NCBI GenBank assembly: GCA_016806645.1
Contig: JACSYO010002098.1
Span: 126,501 to 190,500 of the forward strand
Direction: 5' to 3'
From: Ophiodon elongatus
Taxonomy: Eukaryota; Chordata; Actinopteri; Perciformes; Hexagrammidae
DNA: 64,000 nucleotides
Both the position numbers and the translations under genes were made by a program. Positions 53,316 to 64,000 of this stretch are shown here, piece by piece. Below the pieces are notes generated by a model, which saw nothing but the letters and a program-made list of their open reading frames with translations, was not told the origin of the DNA and searched no databases. Position 1 is the first letter of the stretch. Every line of letters starts with the position of its first letter.

Positions 53316-56300
53316 ATTCAATTCAATTCAATTCATTTTGTATAGCCCAAAATCACAAGTTATAAATTAGCCTCAGAGGGCTTTACAATCTGTACACATA
53401 TGACATACTCTGTCCCGGGACCTCAAATCGGTCCTGGAAAAAAAGGGAAGAAACCTCAAGGAGAGCAACAGAGGAGGATCCTCTATCAGGATGGACAGAA
53501 GTACAATAGATGTCATGTGTACAGAATGAACAACATAACAGAGTTACAACACATTCAATACATATGACAGAAATGATTCATATAATGAGAGCATAGTAGA
53601 ATAGTACTGTTAATAAAATCATTAATAGTATTGATCATACCGGGCGACTGTGGCTTAGTGTTGAGCAGAGTCGTCCTTCAATCAGAGGATTGGCGGCTAG
53701 CCCATGTCGATGTGTCCTTGGGGAAGACACTTAACCCCAGATGTCTCCCGTAGCTGTGCCTACGGTGTGTGAATAGTAGCTACTCCTGATGGGCAGGTGG
53801 CACCTTAGCCCCTCCCATCAGTGTATGAATGGGTGAATTAATTAAATTAGTATTAAAACGCTTTGAGTGGTCTGAAGACTAGAAAGGCGCTATACAAGTA
53901 CAGGTCCATTCCATTTACCATAATTGCAATGCAACTAGAAATAATGATAATAGCAGTAGGTGTCGGTCATGACCACAGCAAGATGCAGGACCAGGGTCCA
54001 GACGCAACCACGATCCGTGGAAATCTGAGAGAAGAGAAGGTACAAAGACTCAGGGGAAGAAGTAGAGTTAGTAATGTGCATTGATGGGACATGAATTCAT
54101 ACAGAAGGAGAGAGAGAAGAGGAGAGAGGAGCTCAGTGTATCCTAAGATGTACCCCAGCAATCTAGGCCTATAGCAGCATATCAAGGGGTTGGGCCAGGG
54201 CAAACCTGAGCCAGCCCTAACTATAAGCGCTATCATAGAGGAAAGTCTTAAGTCTACTCTTAAATGTGGTCACTGTGTCTGACCCCCAGACTGAAAGTGG
54301 AAGCTGGTTCCATAGAAGAGGAGCTTGATAACTGAAGGCTCTGGCTCCCATCCTACATTTTAAGACTCTAGGAACCACAAGCAGCCCCTCATTCAGTGAG
54401 CACAGCTCTCTAGTGGGGTAATATGGTACTATGAGATCCTTAAGATATGATGGTGCCTCACCAATTAAGGCTTTGTAGGTGAGGAGAAAGATTTTAAATT
54501 TGATTCTGGATTTTACAGGGAGCCAGTGAAGAGAAGCTAATACAGGAGTAATATGATCTCTTTTCTTAGTTTTTGTTAGTACACGAGCTGCAGCATTCTG
54601 GATCAACTGGAGAAATTTAAGAGACTTATTAGAGCAGCCTGATCATAACGAATTGCAGTAATCCAGTCTAGAAGTAACAAATACGTGAAAAAACAATTCT
54701 GCATCGCTTTGAGATTTTTTAAATGTTACGTAGGTGAAAAAAGTCAGTCCTTGAGATTTGTTTTACGTGAGAGTTAAAGGACAAGTCCTGATCAAAGACA
54801 ACTCCAAGATTCTTTACGGTGGTGCTGGATGCCAGGACAATGCCATCTAGAGAAACTATATCATGAGATAGTTGATTTCGGAGGTGTTCTGGGCCTAGTA
54901 AAATAACTTCAGTTTTGTCTGAGTTTAACATCAGGAAGTTGCAGGTCATCCATGTTTTTATATCTTTAAGACATGCTTGAAGTTTAGCAAGCTGGTTGGT
55001 TTCATCTGGCTTGATCGAAAGATATAATTGAGTATCATTTGCATAACAATGAACGTTTATGAAGTGTTTTCTGATAATATTGCCTAAAGGAAGCATATAT
55101 AAGGTAAATAAAATTGGTCCAAGCATTGGTGGTCATTGAAGTTTCATCGTTTACATATACAAACTGAGATCGATCTGATAAATAGGAGTTAAACCAGCTT
55201 AGTGCGGTACCTTTCATGTCAATCAAATATTCTAATCTCTGTAATAGGATGTGATGGTCAATGATGTCAAACCCAGCACTAAGGTCTAACAAGACAAGAA
55301 CAGAGACAAGTCCTTTATCTGATGCAATTAGAAGGTCATTAGTAATTTTCACCAGTGCTGTCTCTGTGCTGTGGTGTTTTCTAAATCCTGACTGAAAATC
55401 TTCAAATAAACTATTGTTATGTAGAAAGTCTGATTTGCGACTACTTTCTCAAGGATCTTAGAGAGGAAGGGAAGGTTAGAGATCGGTCTACAGTTAGCCA
55501 ACACCTGTGGATCAAGAGTGGGATTCTTGAGAAGAGGCTTAATTACAGCTACTTTAAAAGACTGTGGTACATGGCCTGTTAGTAAAGACAGATTGACAAT
55601 ATCCATGTCAGATTCTTCTAAATTGGTGGAACGCCATATCCTTACAAGCTTTTGCGATGTTTGTTTTATTTTGCGGGTTTGAGGGTTATACCATGGAGCG
55701 AACCTCCTCTGTTTTATTATCTTCTTTTTTAGAGGAGCTATAGAGTCTAGAGTCAGTCTCAGTGAGCCTGTAGCACTATCGACTAGATGACCAATCTGGG
55801 ACGGACTAAAGTTAGCACAGGAGTCCTCCGTTATATTGAGACATGGTATTAAATTAAATACAGGTGGAATCGCTTCTTTAAATTTAGCTACAGCAGTCAC
55901 ATAGACATCTGGTGTAGAAACTTTTGCCTAATGGTGTACACTCTGGTAGTATAAACTCTAAAGTTATGAGGTAATGGTCTGATAAGAGGGTTCTGTGGAA
56001 AAACTATTAGATGTTCTATTTTAATGCCATATGCAAGAACAAGGTCGAGGGTGTGGTTAAAACAGTGAGTGGGTTTCTGTACACTCTGACAGAAGCCGAT
56101 TGAATCTAATAATGAGATAAACGCAGTACTAAGGCTATCATCATCAACATCCACATGAATATTAAAGTCATCTACAATAATAACTTTATCTGTTTTAAGA
56201 ACTAAACTTGATAAAAACTCATTTTCACTCATTCATTTTCAAATTCAGAATACGGACCTGGGGCCCGGTACACTATAACAAATAGAATTGGCTGTATTGT

Positions 56301-56739
56301 TTTCCAGGTTGGATGTGAAAGACTAAGAACAAGGCTTTCAAATGAGTTTTCAAAAGATAGCTGCTACTCCACCTCCTCGGCCGGTGCCTTGAGGAATGTG
56401 AGTATTAATGTGACTTGGAGGAGTTGATTCATTTAGGCTGACATATTCTTCATGACACAAACAGGTTTCAGTAAGACAAAATAAATTAATATGATTGTCT
56501 GATATTAAATAATTTACTAATACAGCTTTAGATGACAAAGATCTGATATTTAAGAGTCCACATTTAATTCTCCTAATTTGTTGCACTGTTGCGTTGGTGG
56601 TGTTAACTTATTATTATATTATTTTGTATAACTCCTCTTCTGGTTACTTTTGATTTAATTAATTTAAGTGGCCGTGGGGCAGACACAGTCTCTATATTGT
56701 TCCTGTACCTAAAAAGTCTGCAGTCTACAACAACTACTA
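53316..56739 (-). mobile_element. Near-full-length L2 LINE, minus strand, carrying a SINE
   Basis: From right to left: endonuclease pieces at 56,350-56,586 ('IKCGLLNIRSLSSKAVLVNY', 'FCLTETCL') and 55,897-56,232 ('VIIVDDFNIHVD', 'FNHTLDLVLAYG'); the RT start at 55,349-55,900 ('PQSFKVAVIKPLLKNPTLDP', 'RPISNLPFLSKILEKVV'); 'SVLVLLDLSAGFDIIDHHIL' at 55,035-55,352; the catalytic region at 54,719-55,126; the C-terminus at 54,217-54,606 ending 'FKSRLKTFLYDSAYS'; then the 3' UTR with an embedded SINE. The catalytic box reads YAND (codon at 55,037-55,039) instead of YADD, and the frame is broken in several places, so it is inactive. The GVPQGS segment is deleted near 55,126. Confidence 0.92.
53641..53921 (+). 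mobile_element. SINE inside the L2 3' UTR (second chimeric copy)
   Basis: 281 bp, antisense to its L2, at the same point of the 3' UTR as the SINE at 24,833-25,113 (after 'attgatcatac', before 'attgcaatgcaactag'). It has the same 17-bp box B deletion and only a few substitutions relative to that copy. Confidence 0.9.
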
Positions 56740-57095
56740 GCCAAATGATCCACAGAGGATTCTGTCTCCACTGCTCTCCATTTAGTCATCACACATCCTC
56801 AAAATAACAACACCTACATCAGAATGTTGTGTGTTGATTTCAGCTCAGCCATGAAAGTGATTTAATTTTAGCGCTCTGGCTGGGTTCGAAAAACGGCTGT
56901 ATTTTCATAAGGAAAATTACGAAAATTTACTATTTAAAGCTGGCGATTAAAACTGCAGAGAACATCATTGGTACCCATCAGTGATGTTGGTGAAAGGAGG
57001 AGCCTGCAAAGAGCCCAAAGATTATTAAAGACAAAACCCTTCCAACCACAAGCTGTTCACTCTGCTGCCGTCTGGAAAGAGATACAGAAGTAAAA
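56740..57095 (+). pseudogene. Rex1-like LINE, part 3
   Basis: Forward translation from 56,749 reads 'STEDSVSTALHLVITHPQNN' then 'NTYIRMLCVDFSSAMK', the RT region around the FSSAFNT motif from which the name-giving Rex1 primer was designed (as I recall it). After a deletion the C-terminal end follows from about 56,945 ('IKTAENIIGT', 'PISDVGERRSLQRAQRII'). About 50 residues are lost between part 2 and here. Frames are broken. Confidence 0.82.
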
Positions 57096-58215
57096 CCACT
57101 TAAAATAACTGTTTGATCTGCAATATAATCAGTGTTTTTTTAAATAGATTACATTTAGACTATAATGCAGGCTGCATGTGACTTAATACAGTCAGTCATA
57201 CATGAAATACAGTATACCATGCATGTTAATCTTTTTGACCAACTTTTTAACGGACAAGTAACATTCAACACAAGCTACATTAATGTTACTCTCCACTATG
57301 TTAAAAGATGTGTTTCTATTAACAGTCTGTGTGTGTTGTTCAGTCTACACACATTCATTTGACATTTGTCTGTTTCTCAGACTACTGTACATGTTGTTGT
57401 TGATGAGATGAGACAACACGTCGCCAATTAGAACCACTGTGTTGACGTGATGGAGGTTAGATGACTCATTTGATGTTCTAATTAATCCAGTGGGGTATTT
57501 TACAAGATGCTGGTTCCATACAGTTACCTTTGATGGCATGCAACCAACACAAACAAACTCCTGGTTTAAAGGAGTCCCTCAACATTTTAATAAGCCTAAC
57601 AGTAACATAGGACTGCTGCCATACTGCCAGTGGATGCTGATGCCATTTACAGTTGGTTGTTAAATGTGTTAGCAGACAATAAATACAGACTTTAAGGAGT
57701 AGTTCTTTTATTTAAGCAGCCAGATAGAGAATTAAATTCAAGGTTAAAGTGGGAGTGTTATTATTTAGATTAGTTAAGAAATATTTATACAAAGGTATTT
57801 CAAACAGTTTAAGCAATCAACTGTAACATTTTGACATATTTACTGTATATTTTGTTGATTTATCTCAGTGATATTTTTAACTAATTGTTGTCCATTTTAT
57901 CTTCTCTTTATTGGTCTAAAACACTGGGATGGATGCAGGACAGTGGAGTTTGTCATTACCGCTGTTTTGGAAAACTGGGGAGGGCGGCATGAGCTGTGAT
58001 AGTAACAGTGGCTGCGCAGACGAAAGCAAGAAAGGAAAACAGACAAAACAACAGTCTTACATACTTTTGATAACTTTGCTCCTCCACAGGCTCCCCACAA
58101 GGATGTAAGCGTTCACCCTTATTATTTGGGTTATTGCTGTTATATAGCAACATTTCTGTCCCGAAAAATACTTCCTCACATTTTCTTTTAAATGTGTATT
58201 TATGTGTAATATATA
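57096..58215. other. Unique-looking AT-rich DNA, no gene seen
   Basis: No repeat family or protein motif recognised. Confidence 0.4.
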
Positions 58216-58312
58216 TTTTTTTAGATTAGATATTCCTTTATTAGTCCCGCAAGGGGAAATTTACAGGATCACAGCAGCAAAAGTAAAGTGCAGAAGGTAA
58301 AGTGCAAAAAAT
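58216..58312 (-). mobile_element. LINE 3' tail, minus strand (Rex1-like)
   Basis: Read in reverse: 'tgtaaatttccccttgcggg' then 'actaataaaggaatatctaa', a short hairpin followed by AATAAAGGA, typical of Rex1/CR1-like fish LINE ends. Confidence 0.6.
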
Positions 58313-58317
58313 TAAAT

Positions 58318-58506
58318 AATTCTGTCCATCCTGATAGAGGATCCTCCTCTGTGTCTCTCCTGAAGGTTTCTTTCCTTTTTCTCCCCTTAAACGTTTTTTT
58401 TTGGGGGGAGTTTTTCCTGATCCGATGAGGTCCTGGGACAGAGGATGTCGTGTGTATACAGATTGTAAAGCCCTCTGAGGAGAATTTGTAATTTTGAATT
58501 GAAATG
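58318..58506 (+). mobile_element. 5'-truncated L2 tail, plus strand
   Basis: 'gtccatcctgatagaggatc', 'cctgaaggtttctttccttt', 'gggggagtttttcctgatcc' and 'agattgtaaagccctctgag' followed by a shortened tail lacking the 'ttgggctata' piece. Minus-strand frames at 58,241-58,713 are its antisense. Confidence 0.85.
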
Positions 58507-58794
58507 TTGCTGTATAACAGGAATGGCCCATTTATCATATTGTGCTTTTATTGAACTGATTTGATCCTTTTCTTTCTTTCTGATTACAGCTGATTGCTGG
58601 GAAATGCCAAGGAGCCATAGGATTTTAGAGTATAGCACCAACAATGGGTACACAAAATATAAAATCATACACACAGATATTAGTAAAGAAACAGAAAATG
58701 AATATCTCAGCACTTAAACATGCATAGCGTGGGGGTAAAATAGTAGTAGTAGTAGTATAGTGAAACAATGACCTGAAAGATGCTAAAACAAAAC
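58507..58794. other. Unclassified DNA with a short (AGT)n run
   Basis: AGT units at about 58,741-58,756. Nothing else recognised; the 5-bp target site 'aaaac' of the LTR that follows lies at 58,790-58,794. Confidence 0.4.
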
Positions 58795-59136
58795 TGTCAG
58801 GATCCCCCAGAGAAGGGAGCAGGATTCGGACCCAAATGCCCTCAAGGGATGATGGAGCCGAGGAACGGTGCAAAAACAAGATTTATTTAGTGAAATCTTC
58901 AAAAACCCAGGAACAGGACCAACGGGAAAAACAGTCAAGACAACAGGCGAATGGACAAGGAGGGACAAGACAAACAGGGCCTAAATACACAAGGGAGGTG
59001 CAGGTGATCAGACACAGGAGGATTCAATTAGACAATCAGATAGACAGGAAGTGAAGTGACCCAGGGAAACACGAGACAGGGACCCTTCAAAACAAAACAG
59101 GAAACCCACACTTAACAAAACCCGAAAACCGTGACA
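58795..59136 (-). mobile_element. Solo LTR with 5-bp target-site duplication
   Basis: Starts 'tgtcaggatccc' and ends 'aaaaccgtgaca', i.e. TG...CA with short inverted termini TGTCA/TGACA, flanked by direct 'aaaac' repeats at 58,790-58,794 and 59,137-59,141. On the minus strand it has 'gtgtatttag' (TATA-like) and 'aataaatc' (polyadenylation-like) in the order expected for an LTR, followed by the 'catttgggtcc' type of end seen in fish Gypsy LTRs. No internal retroelement sequence is adjacent, so it fits a solo LTR left by LTR-LTR recombination. Confidence 0.8.
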
Positions 59137-59141
59137 AAAAC

Positions 59142-59505
59142 ACTCACTCTGGAGCTGAAGTAAAGCAACGTTGGTGATAATTCGCTTTGGGCTCATACTT
59201 ACTAGCCACCTCACTTACACATAGTCTTTTTATCTGTTGTTAATACAAATATATTGATTAAATGAGAATCAACTGTTCTGTTTGCTTATTACAGTAATTA
59301 TTTCCAGTACAGTCAGGTAGTATCTTTGATACCAGTATTTAAAGTTAGGGTAAGTAATGTATTTTAGAAATATTTTTTTGTTACAATTGTTGTAATTATC
59401 TATTACATACCAACAGCAATCAATGAATAAAATGCTTTGACAAAAAGAAAAAGAAAGAAAATAATCCTCTCTCAATGTCTGCTGCCGGACTGTAGCCCAT
59501 CAGAC
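59142..59505. other. Unique-looking AT-rich DNA
   Basis: No gene or repeat family seen. Confidence 0.4.
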
Positions 59506-59841
59506 ATGTCTATCTACCTGTCTACCTGCATGTCTATCCACCTGTCTACCTTTATGTCTATCTACCTGTCTACCTGCATGTCTATCTACCTGTCTACCTG
59601 CATGTCTATCTACCTGTCTACCTGCATGTCTATCCACCTGTCTACCTGCATGTATATATACCTGTCTACCTGCATGTCTATCTACCTGTCTACCTGCATG
59701 TCTATATACCTGTCTACCTGCATGTCCATCTACCTGTCTACCTGCAAGTCTGTCTACCTGTCTACCTGCATGTCTATCTACCTGTCTACCTGCATGTCCA
59801 TCTACCTGTCTACCTGCAAGTCTATCTACTTGTCTACCTGC
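59506..59841 (+). repeat. 24-bp minisatellite, 14 units
   Basis: Unit 'atgtctatctacctgtctac' + 'ctgc', 24 bp, with a few substitutions. Because 24 is a multiple of three, the plus strand stays open (59,437-59,949) as repeated MSIYLSTC; this is a consequence of the repeat and not evidence of a gene. Confidence 0.97.
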
Positions 59842-62800
59842 TCACACTCTACCCTTGCACTCATTGTTCGTCAACGGAGTACTACACAAGCTCCTAGCTT
59901 GACAACTGTGAGTACTAACAGTAGCCATGTTCATTGTTTGCATTCATAATAATGATTTTGGGGGATTGTCTTTGGAGGGAGGCCTGAAGGGACGGGCTGT
60001 CAGTGTTGCTGACTTGGCGACTTTCTCACTAGATTTAGTGCTGCTCGCTATTTTCATTATTTTAATTGGCAACACTGGGCTTCTTTTTTTTTTTTCTTTT
60101 CTTTTTTTTAATCTAGCATACTCTTGCTTTTTTCTCCAATGTTTCTGACCCCCGCTTAAACTTAAAAGATGACAGATTAGTTGCACTGAACATCACTAAG
60201 AGTTGGTCTACAATAAGGGAGTGTGTAGGTTTACAGAGACATTTGTTAAAGAGATTGAACCTGTGACCTTTTTCTGACATTTGTGCGACCAGTTAATCTT
60301 CAGTAGCCTTTATTTCTAATTTGATCATTTAGTGGAAGACATTAGTTTAAATTGGTTAAAGGCATAGACTTTATACAAATGGCAGCCATAGAAGATGGTT
60401 GTATTCAATGTTTTTTTTTCTTCTTTCAGATGACTGACACCATACAACTGTACGTCGGTTCAACCTCAACATGGAGAAAATAAAAGCAGCCTGAAGCTAT
60501 TGTTGAAGCCTGCCTGGCACTTTTGGGGCCCAGTATTGACATATGATGATAGTGTCATTGTAAATCAGCCTGGTTGCAGTGTATCAGATAAGTGGCGCAC
60601 TGCAACATGAAAACAGGAGGCTGTAATGAATCAACAGGAGCATAAAGGCCTCTTTAAATACATACAGTTCACTGTGCAGATAAGAAAAGATCTGAGGAGT
60701 AACGTACTGATGCAGCTGACTGGACAGCCGTCTGTTACATACATGTATTATATTGGCAGTGGCATTATAATGCAATAAATAATGATGACAGTCACAGCTA
60801 TTATTCCATCTGTCCCTGTCTCAGTGTTGAATGGGTGTGTCTAATTGTGAACTGCTGCCATAAACTGGGTTCATCATACGTACTTAGTGTCACGTCATCA
60901 CCTGTACAGAAGTCGGCTCACTGATAGAATCAGTGTCCTGACAGATGGTCTTTGCAGGGTGATTTATTGGAAACAGAGGATGTGGCGTCGCCTGCCTGCA
61001 GACAGCAACAGGCGTCTGCTGCTGTCTGGACGGAAAGAGGGGAGGACGCAGAACCCCATTGTGACCGTGCCGTCCTTTTAATATCCCCCTTTCTATCTGA
61101 TAGCAGGGTTTTGTGTGTCTGTTAGACCTGCTTAAGCCAAAACCAATCCACCTCAAGATCCGTGACACCGCATGCTTATCTTCTTCGACTGTTGAAGACA
61201 TGGAACACTGCCGAATGTTTTCTGGCAGTGTTGATTGACAGATTCATGCCTCAATATTATTGTCTTTGGATATATCTTCATTAAGGTTTTTGCCCAACAT
61301 TTCCAAGAAGATAGACAAACCCTTAAAAAGGCCATTCATTTTGGCCCCTTTTCCTACAGCCCCATATACGAGATTCACTGATTATGTCTCATTTTAAACT
61401 CCATTCATGCTAAAGCAATTCTGTCCCTCTGCACTGTTTCAAAGTGCAGCTTGCATCATGACCTTTCGGATTTCCATTTTTTTTAAATCCCATTCTGAGT
61501 CTGCTAGATGTAATTTAGATACAAATCTACAGCCACAGTAGCAGCTCTGTGAGGCTATATTTAGGTACTAAGCAGTGCTTTGAGCTAAATGCTAATGCCA
61601 GCATGCTAACATGCACACAATGACAACGTTGACGTCAGTGGTGGGTGAAGTACTCCAAAACTTTCATTAAGTAGTAACACATTGTAAAAATACCAAGTAT
61701 ACTGCTTAAAGCTACTACAATGAACTCTTTAATTTTGTGTTGATGTTGGCGTCCCCCTTGAACACAAGCTGTAGTGTTTCCGAGCACCAGATTCCCTTTA
61801 GTAAACCTCTCATTTTACTGCAGTACAGTCTGAGAGTCTGCCTTGTGCACTCGTGGTTCTGGTTTTCTCATTCATCCCAACCCAGTAATACGACCTGGGT
61901 CTCCAGCAGTGTGGTGTCTCGCTGATGGTCTTGTTTACTTATGTAGGTCATATAGAGGCATCAGTTTGAAATTGAGACTGTTCCATAATCAGTTAAAAGT
62001 TCCTCACAGTGACTTTAAAGGGAAAAGTATAGAAGTATTGTATCAAATGTACAACCTATAGATCACAAGTAAAAATACTCAGTCTACTACATATCTGATT
62101 GGTTTGTTAATACTGATGCATCAATATTGCAGCATGTTGTCGCTGCTTGAGGTGTAGCTAGTTTCAACTATGTTACAGTTAGGTAGTGTATTCCTTAGGT
62201 ACGCAACTTAGGGGTCGGCCCCTCCAAACAGTCACAATAGAAGCCTGAGGGGTTGTGAGATGATTAACATGAGAGAATAATAAACGAAGTTTATTTTTAT
62301 TTTGGACTTTTCTCTCATCTTTCTGAAATGTTGAATCATTTTTAGCTTGTTAGGCCTAGAACAGTTATTTAAATGAAGGTTTAGAGGGGAAATCACTCTG
62401 TGATGGAACTCATCTGATACTTGACAAGGGGCTCCCAAGCTTTTATTAAAGATCACAAACCACTCGTTTAACCATTAACAATGTGCTGTTTTCTAAATCA
62501 TGTTGTAAGAACAGGTTTTTTAGTCCATCTCAATAATTCCTTACTTCAAACTGGCTCCAACTGAAGATGTACATCTTTAAAAACAGCTTACAAATCATTT
62601 AAAGAAAAGTTGTGTACTATTTTTAGCAGCAGATTAATTTACATTTGTTGGCTCGGTGGTTGGTCGTGGCCAGTGATCGTATCAAGATCCATATCCTACA
62701 GATTAATCCAGTCCTCATGCTTCTTTCTACGATGTTGATAAATGTCATCGGTCATATGCCATAAGTGCTACAGTAATAAAGACAAAAACAGAATAATTTA

Positions 62801-64000
62801 AGACAAAAATGCAATATTTGAGCATATCCAAAAACCTGTTGCTAACTAAGTCTTTAATAATGTTTATAAGTAGGTGTGTTTTTCCTTCTGTTCATGTCAG
62901 CTTTTCTTTTGGGCATGCATCTCTGTAAACTGTGGGCTGGGTGATACACACAGAGCTGGCCGTAAATAAGAAAGATGACGTGTTTCGCAAACTGATGTGA
63001 CAATAAAAAAATGATACATGCGGAATATCGCCTAATTCGGATTATCCAAAACACAAACAAATACAGATATATTACAAAATATAAATATGTTATCTGAGTA
63101 CCCACCTGTGTGGCATCAAGCCGGTCTGGAGGAAGCTGTTACTCCTTACCTTTGGAAAATAGCACAGGAAGGTCTTTTTTTATTTAGTTGTGTCATTTGT
63201 TTTGGCTGCTGCTGCCATTTAGAACTAATGTGCACCCTGCAGCACGTCCTCATCAAGTTTTGGAGTTTCATATTTCCCTGCTTTATGGCCTCTTTCTCCC
63301 TGCACAGTGTCAAAGTGGCTGATGGAGGGAATTAGTCATGACCTTTAAGGAGGAGGAGTGGAAGGCCTGTCATTAGCAAGGTACCAGGAAGACATTACCC
63401 CGCCTCTGTGACCTACAGAGATATTGTTCAGATAAGGGATGAAAAATAACCACTCTGTCCCTGGAAGCCTCAGTAGGAAAAAGAATGTCTTCTCTGGCCT
63501 GCTGCATTTTTTTCTCAGTTCAGGATATTCTCCTGGAATCAGAGTTGTATTTCCTTATGAAGCAGTTTTAGGTATGTTTGCTATATTCTGAATGACTTAC
63601 ATATTGTCTATATATCATACTTAATATTGTGTCCTTAACATCACAAGGTGTTGTGTATATATCTATGGTGTCTTGTCTCAACATACTTGCAGTATATTTA
63701 ACAGAGGTTGTTGAGATTGCAAATAAGTAAGTGGGACTTTTGTTGAAAAGGCTTTGTAATCATGATGTATTAGGTAGATAAGCCCAAAATGTGCCATTAT
63801 ACCATCATAACTGTGAAGGCAAAGATTTTGCAGAGCATGCTGGGAGGTTTAGAGGAACAGAATTTGATCTTTATGGTATTATTCATCTTTATAGTTGGTC
63901 AGTTTGCCGATGGACCTGCCAGAAATATATGTAGTGGTTGTAACCACTAAAATTTATTTTGAAGTGGCAAAAGAAATAGGACAGATGTAAAGACACATGC
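59842..64000. other. Unique-looking DNA, no gene or repeat family seen
   Basis: Short frames (for example 60,890-61,201 minus and 63,087-63,335 plus) have no family resemblance. A T-rich run lies at 60,080-60,110. The region is markedly poorer in transposons than 5-35 kb and 50-57 kb. Confidence 0.4.

Noticed and set aside
59437..59949. 170-codon plus-strand frame with repeated MSIYLSTC
   Set aside because: It is a direct consequence of a 24-bp minisatellite whose period is a multiple of three.

Overview
This window looks like TE-rich, gene-poor intergenic or intronic DNA from a teleost fish, probably a spiny-rayed (acanthomorph) one. The reasons are the repeat families: Rex3-like (RTE clade), Rex1/Babar-like and L2-like LINEs, GTF2IRD2/ZBED-type hAT elements, tRNA-derived SINEs whose tails read like other fish SINEs, and long (CA)n/(GT)n runs. 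I found no host protein-coding gene, tRNA, rRNA or CRISPR array. Nearly every longer open frame is a LINE or hAT fragment, the antisense of an L2 3' tail, or a translated microsatellite.

Layout. 1-4.9 kb: mostly unique AT-rich DNA, a (CA)n run and one L2 tail. 4.9-7.7 kb: a Rex1-like remnant, the 5' end of a hAT, an LTR-like stretch and a 5'-truncated L2. 8.5-11 kb: an L2-clade LINE split by a 1.2-kb hAT with a perfect 8-bp target-site duplication; both carry internal minisatellites. 11.7-21.5 kb: an inverted pair of ~0.6-kb dispersed repeats enclosing a hAT relic, a Rex1 split by an L2, SINE pieces and a Rex3 split by an L2. 24-29.6 kb: L2 copies on the minus strand, one carrying a SINE in its 3' UTR. 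30.5-35.3 kb: small inverted repeats, a perfect 17-bp-arm palindrome and a 2.5-kb unclassified, non-coding, modular element. 35-50 kb: mostly unique DNA with scattered SINEs and microsatellites; several blocks look like conserved non-coding DNA. 50-57 kb: a Rex1 broken into three parts by two L2 insertions, the second nearly full length and carrying the same SINE. 57-64 kb: LINE tails, a solo LTR with a 5-bp duplication, a 24-bp minisatellite, then unique DNA.

The most interesting points are: (a) a chimeric L2 lineage that appears to have moved with a SINE lodged in its 3' UTR (two copies with the same insertion point and the same 17-bp box B deletion, plus empty-site copies); (b) an exactly delimited hAT nested in a LINE; (c) in-frame 30-bp (ten-codon) expansions at one site of the L2 ORF in two copies; and (d) the modular 32.4-34.9 kb element with hairpin-forming, inverted ends. 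All family names come from recalled motifs, not searches, and most boundaries are good to about 5-20 bp.
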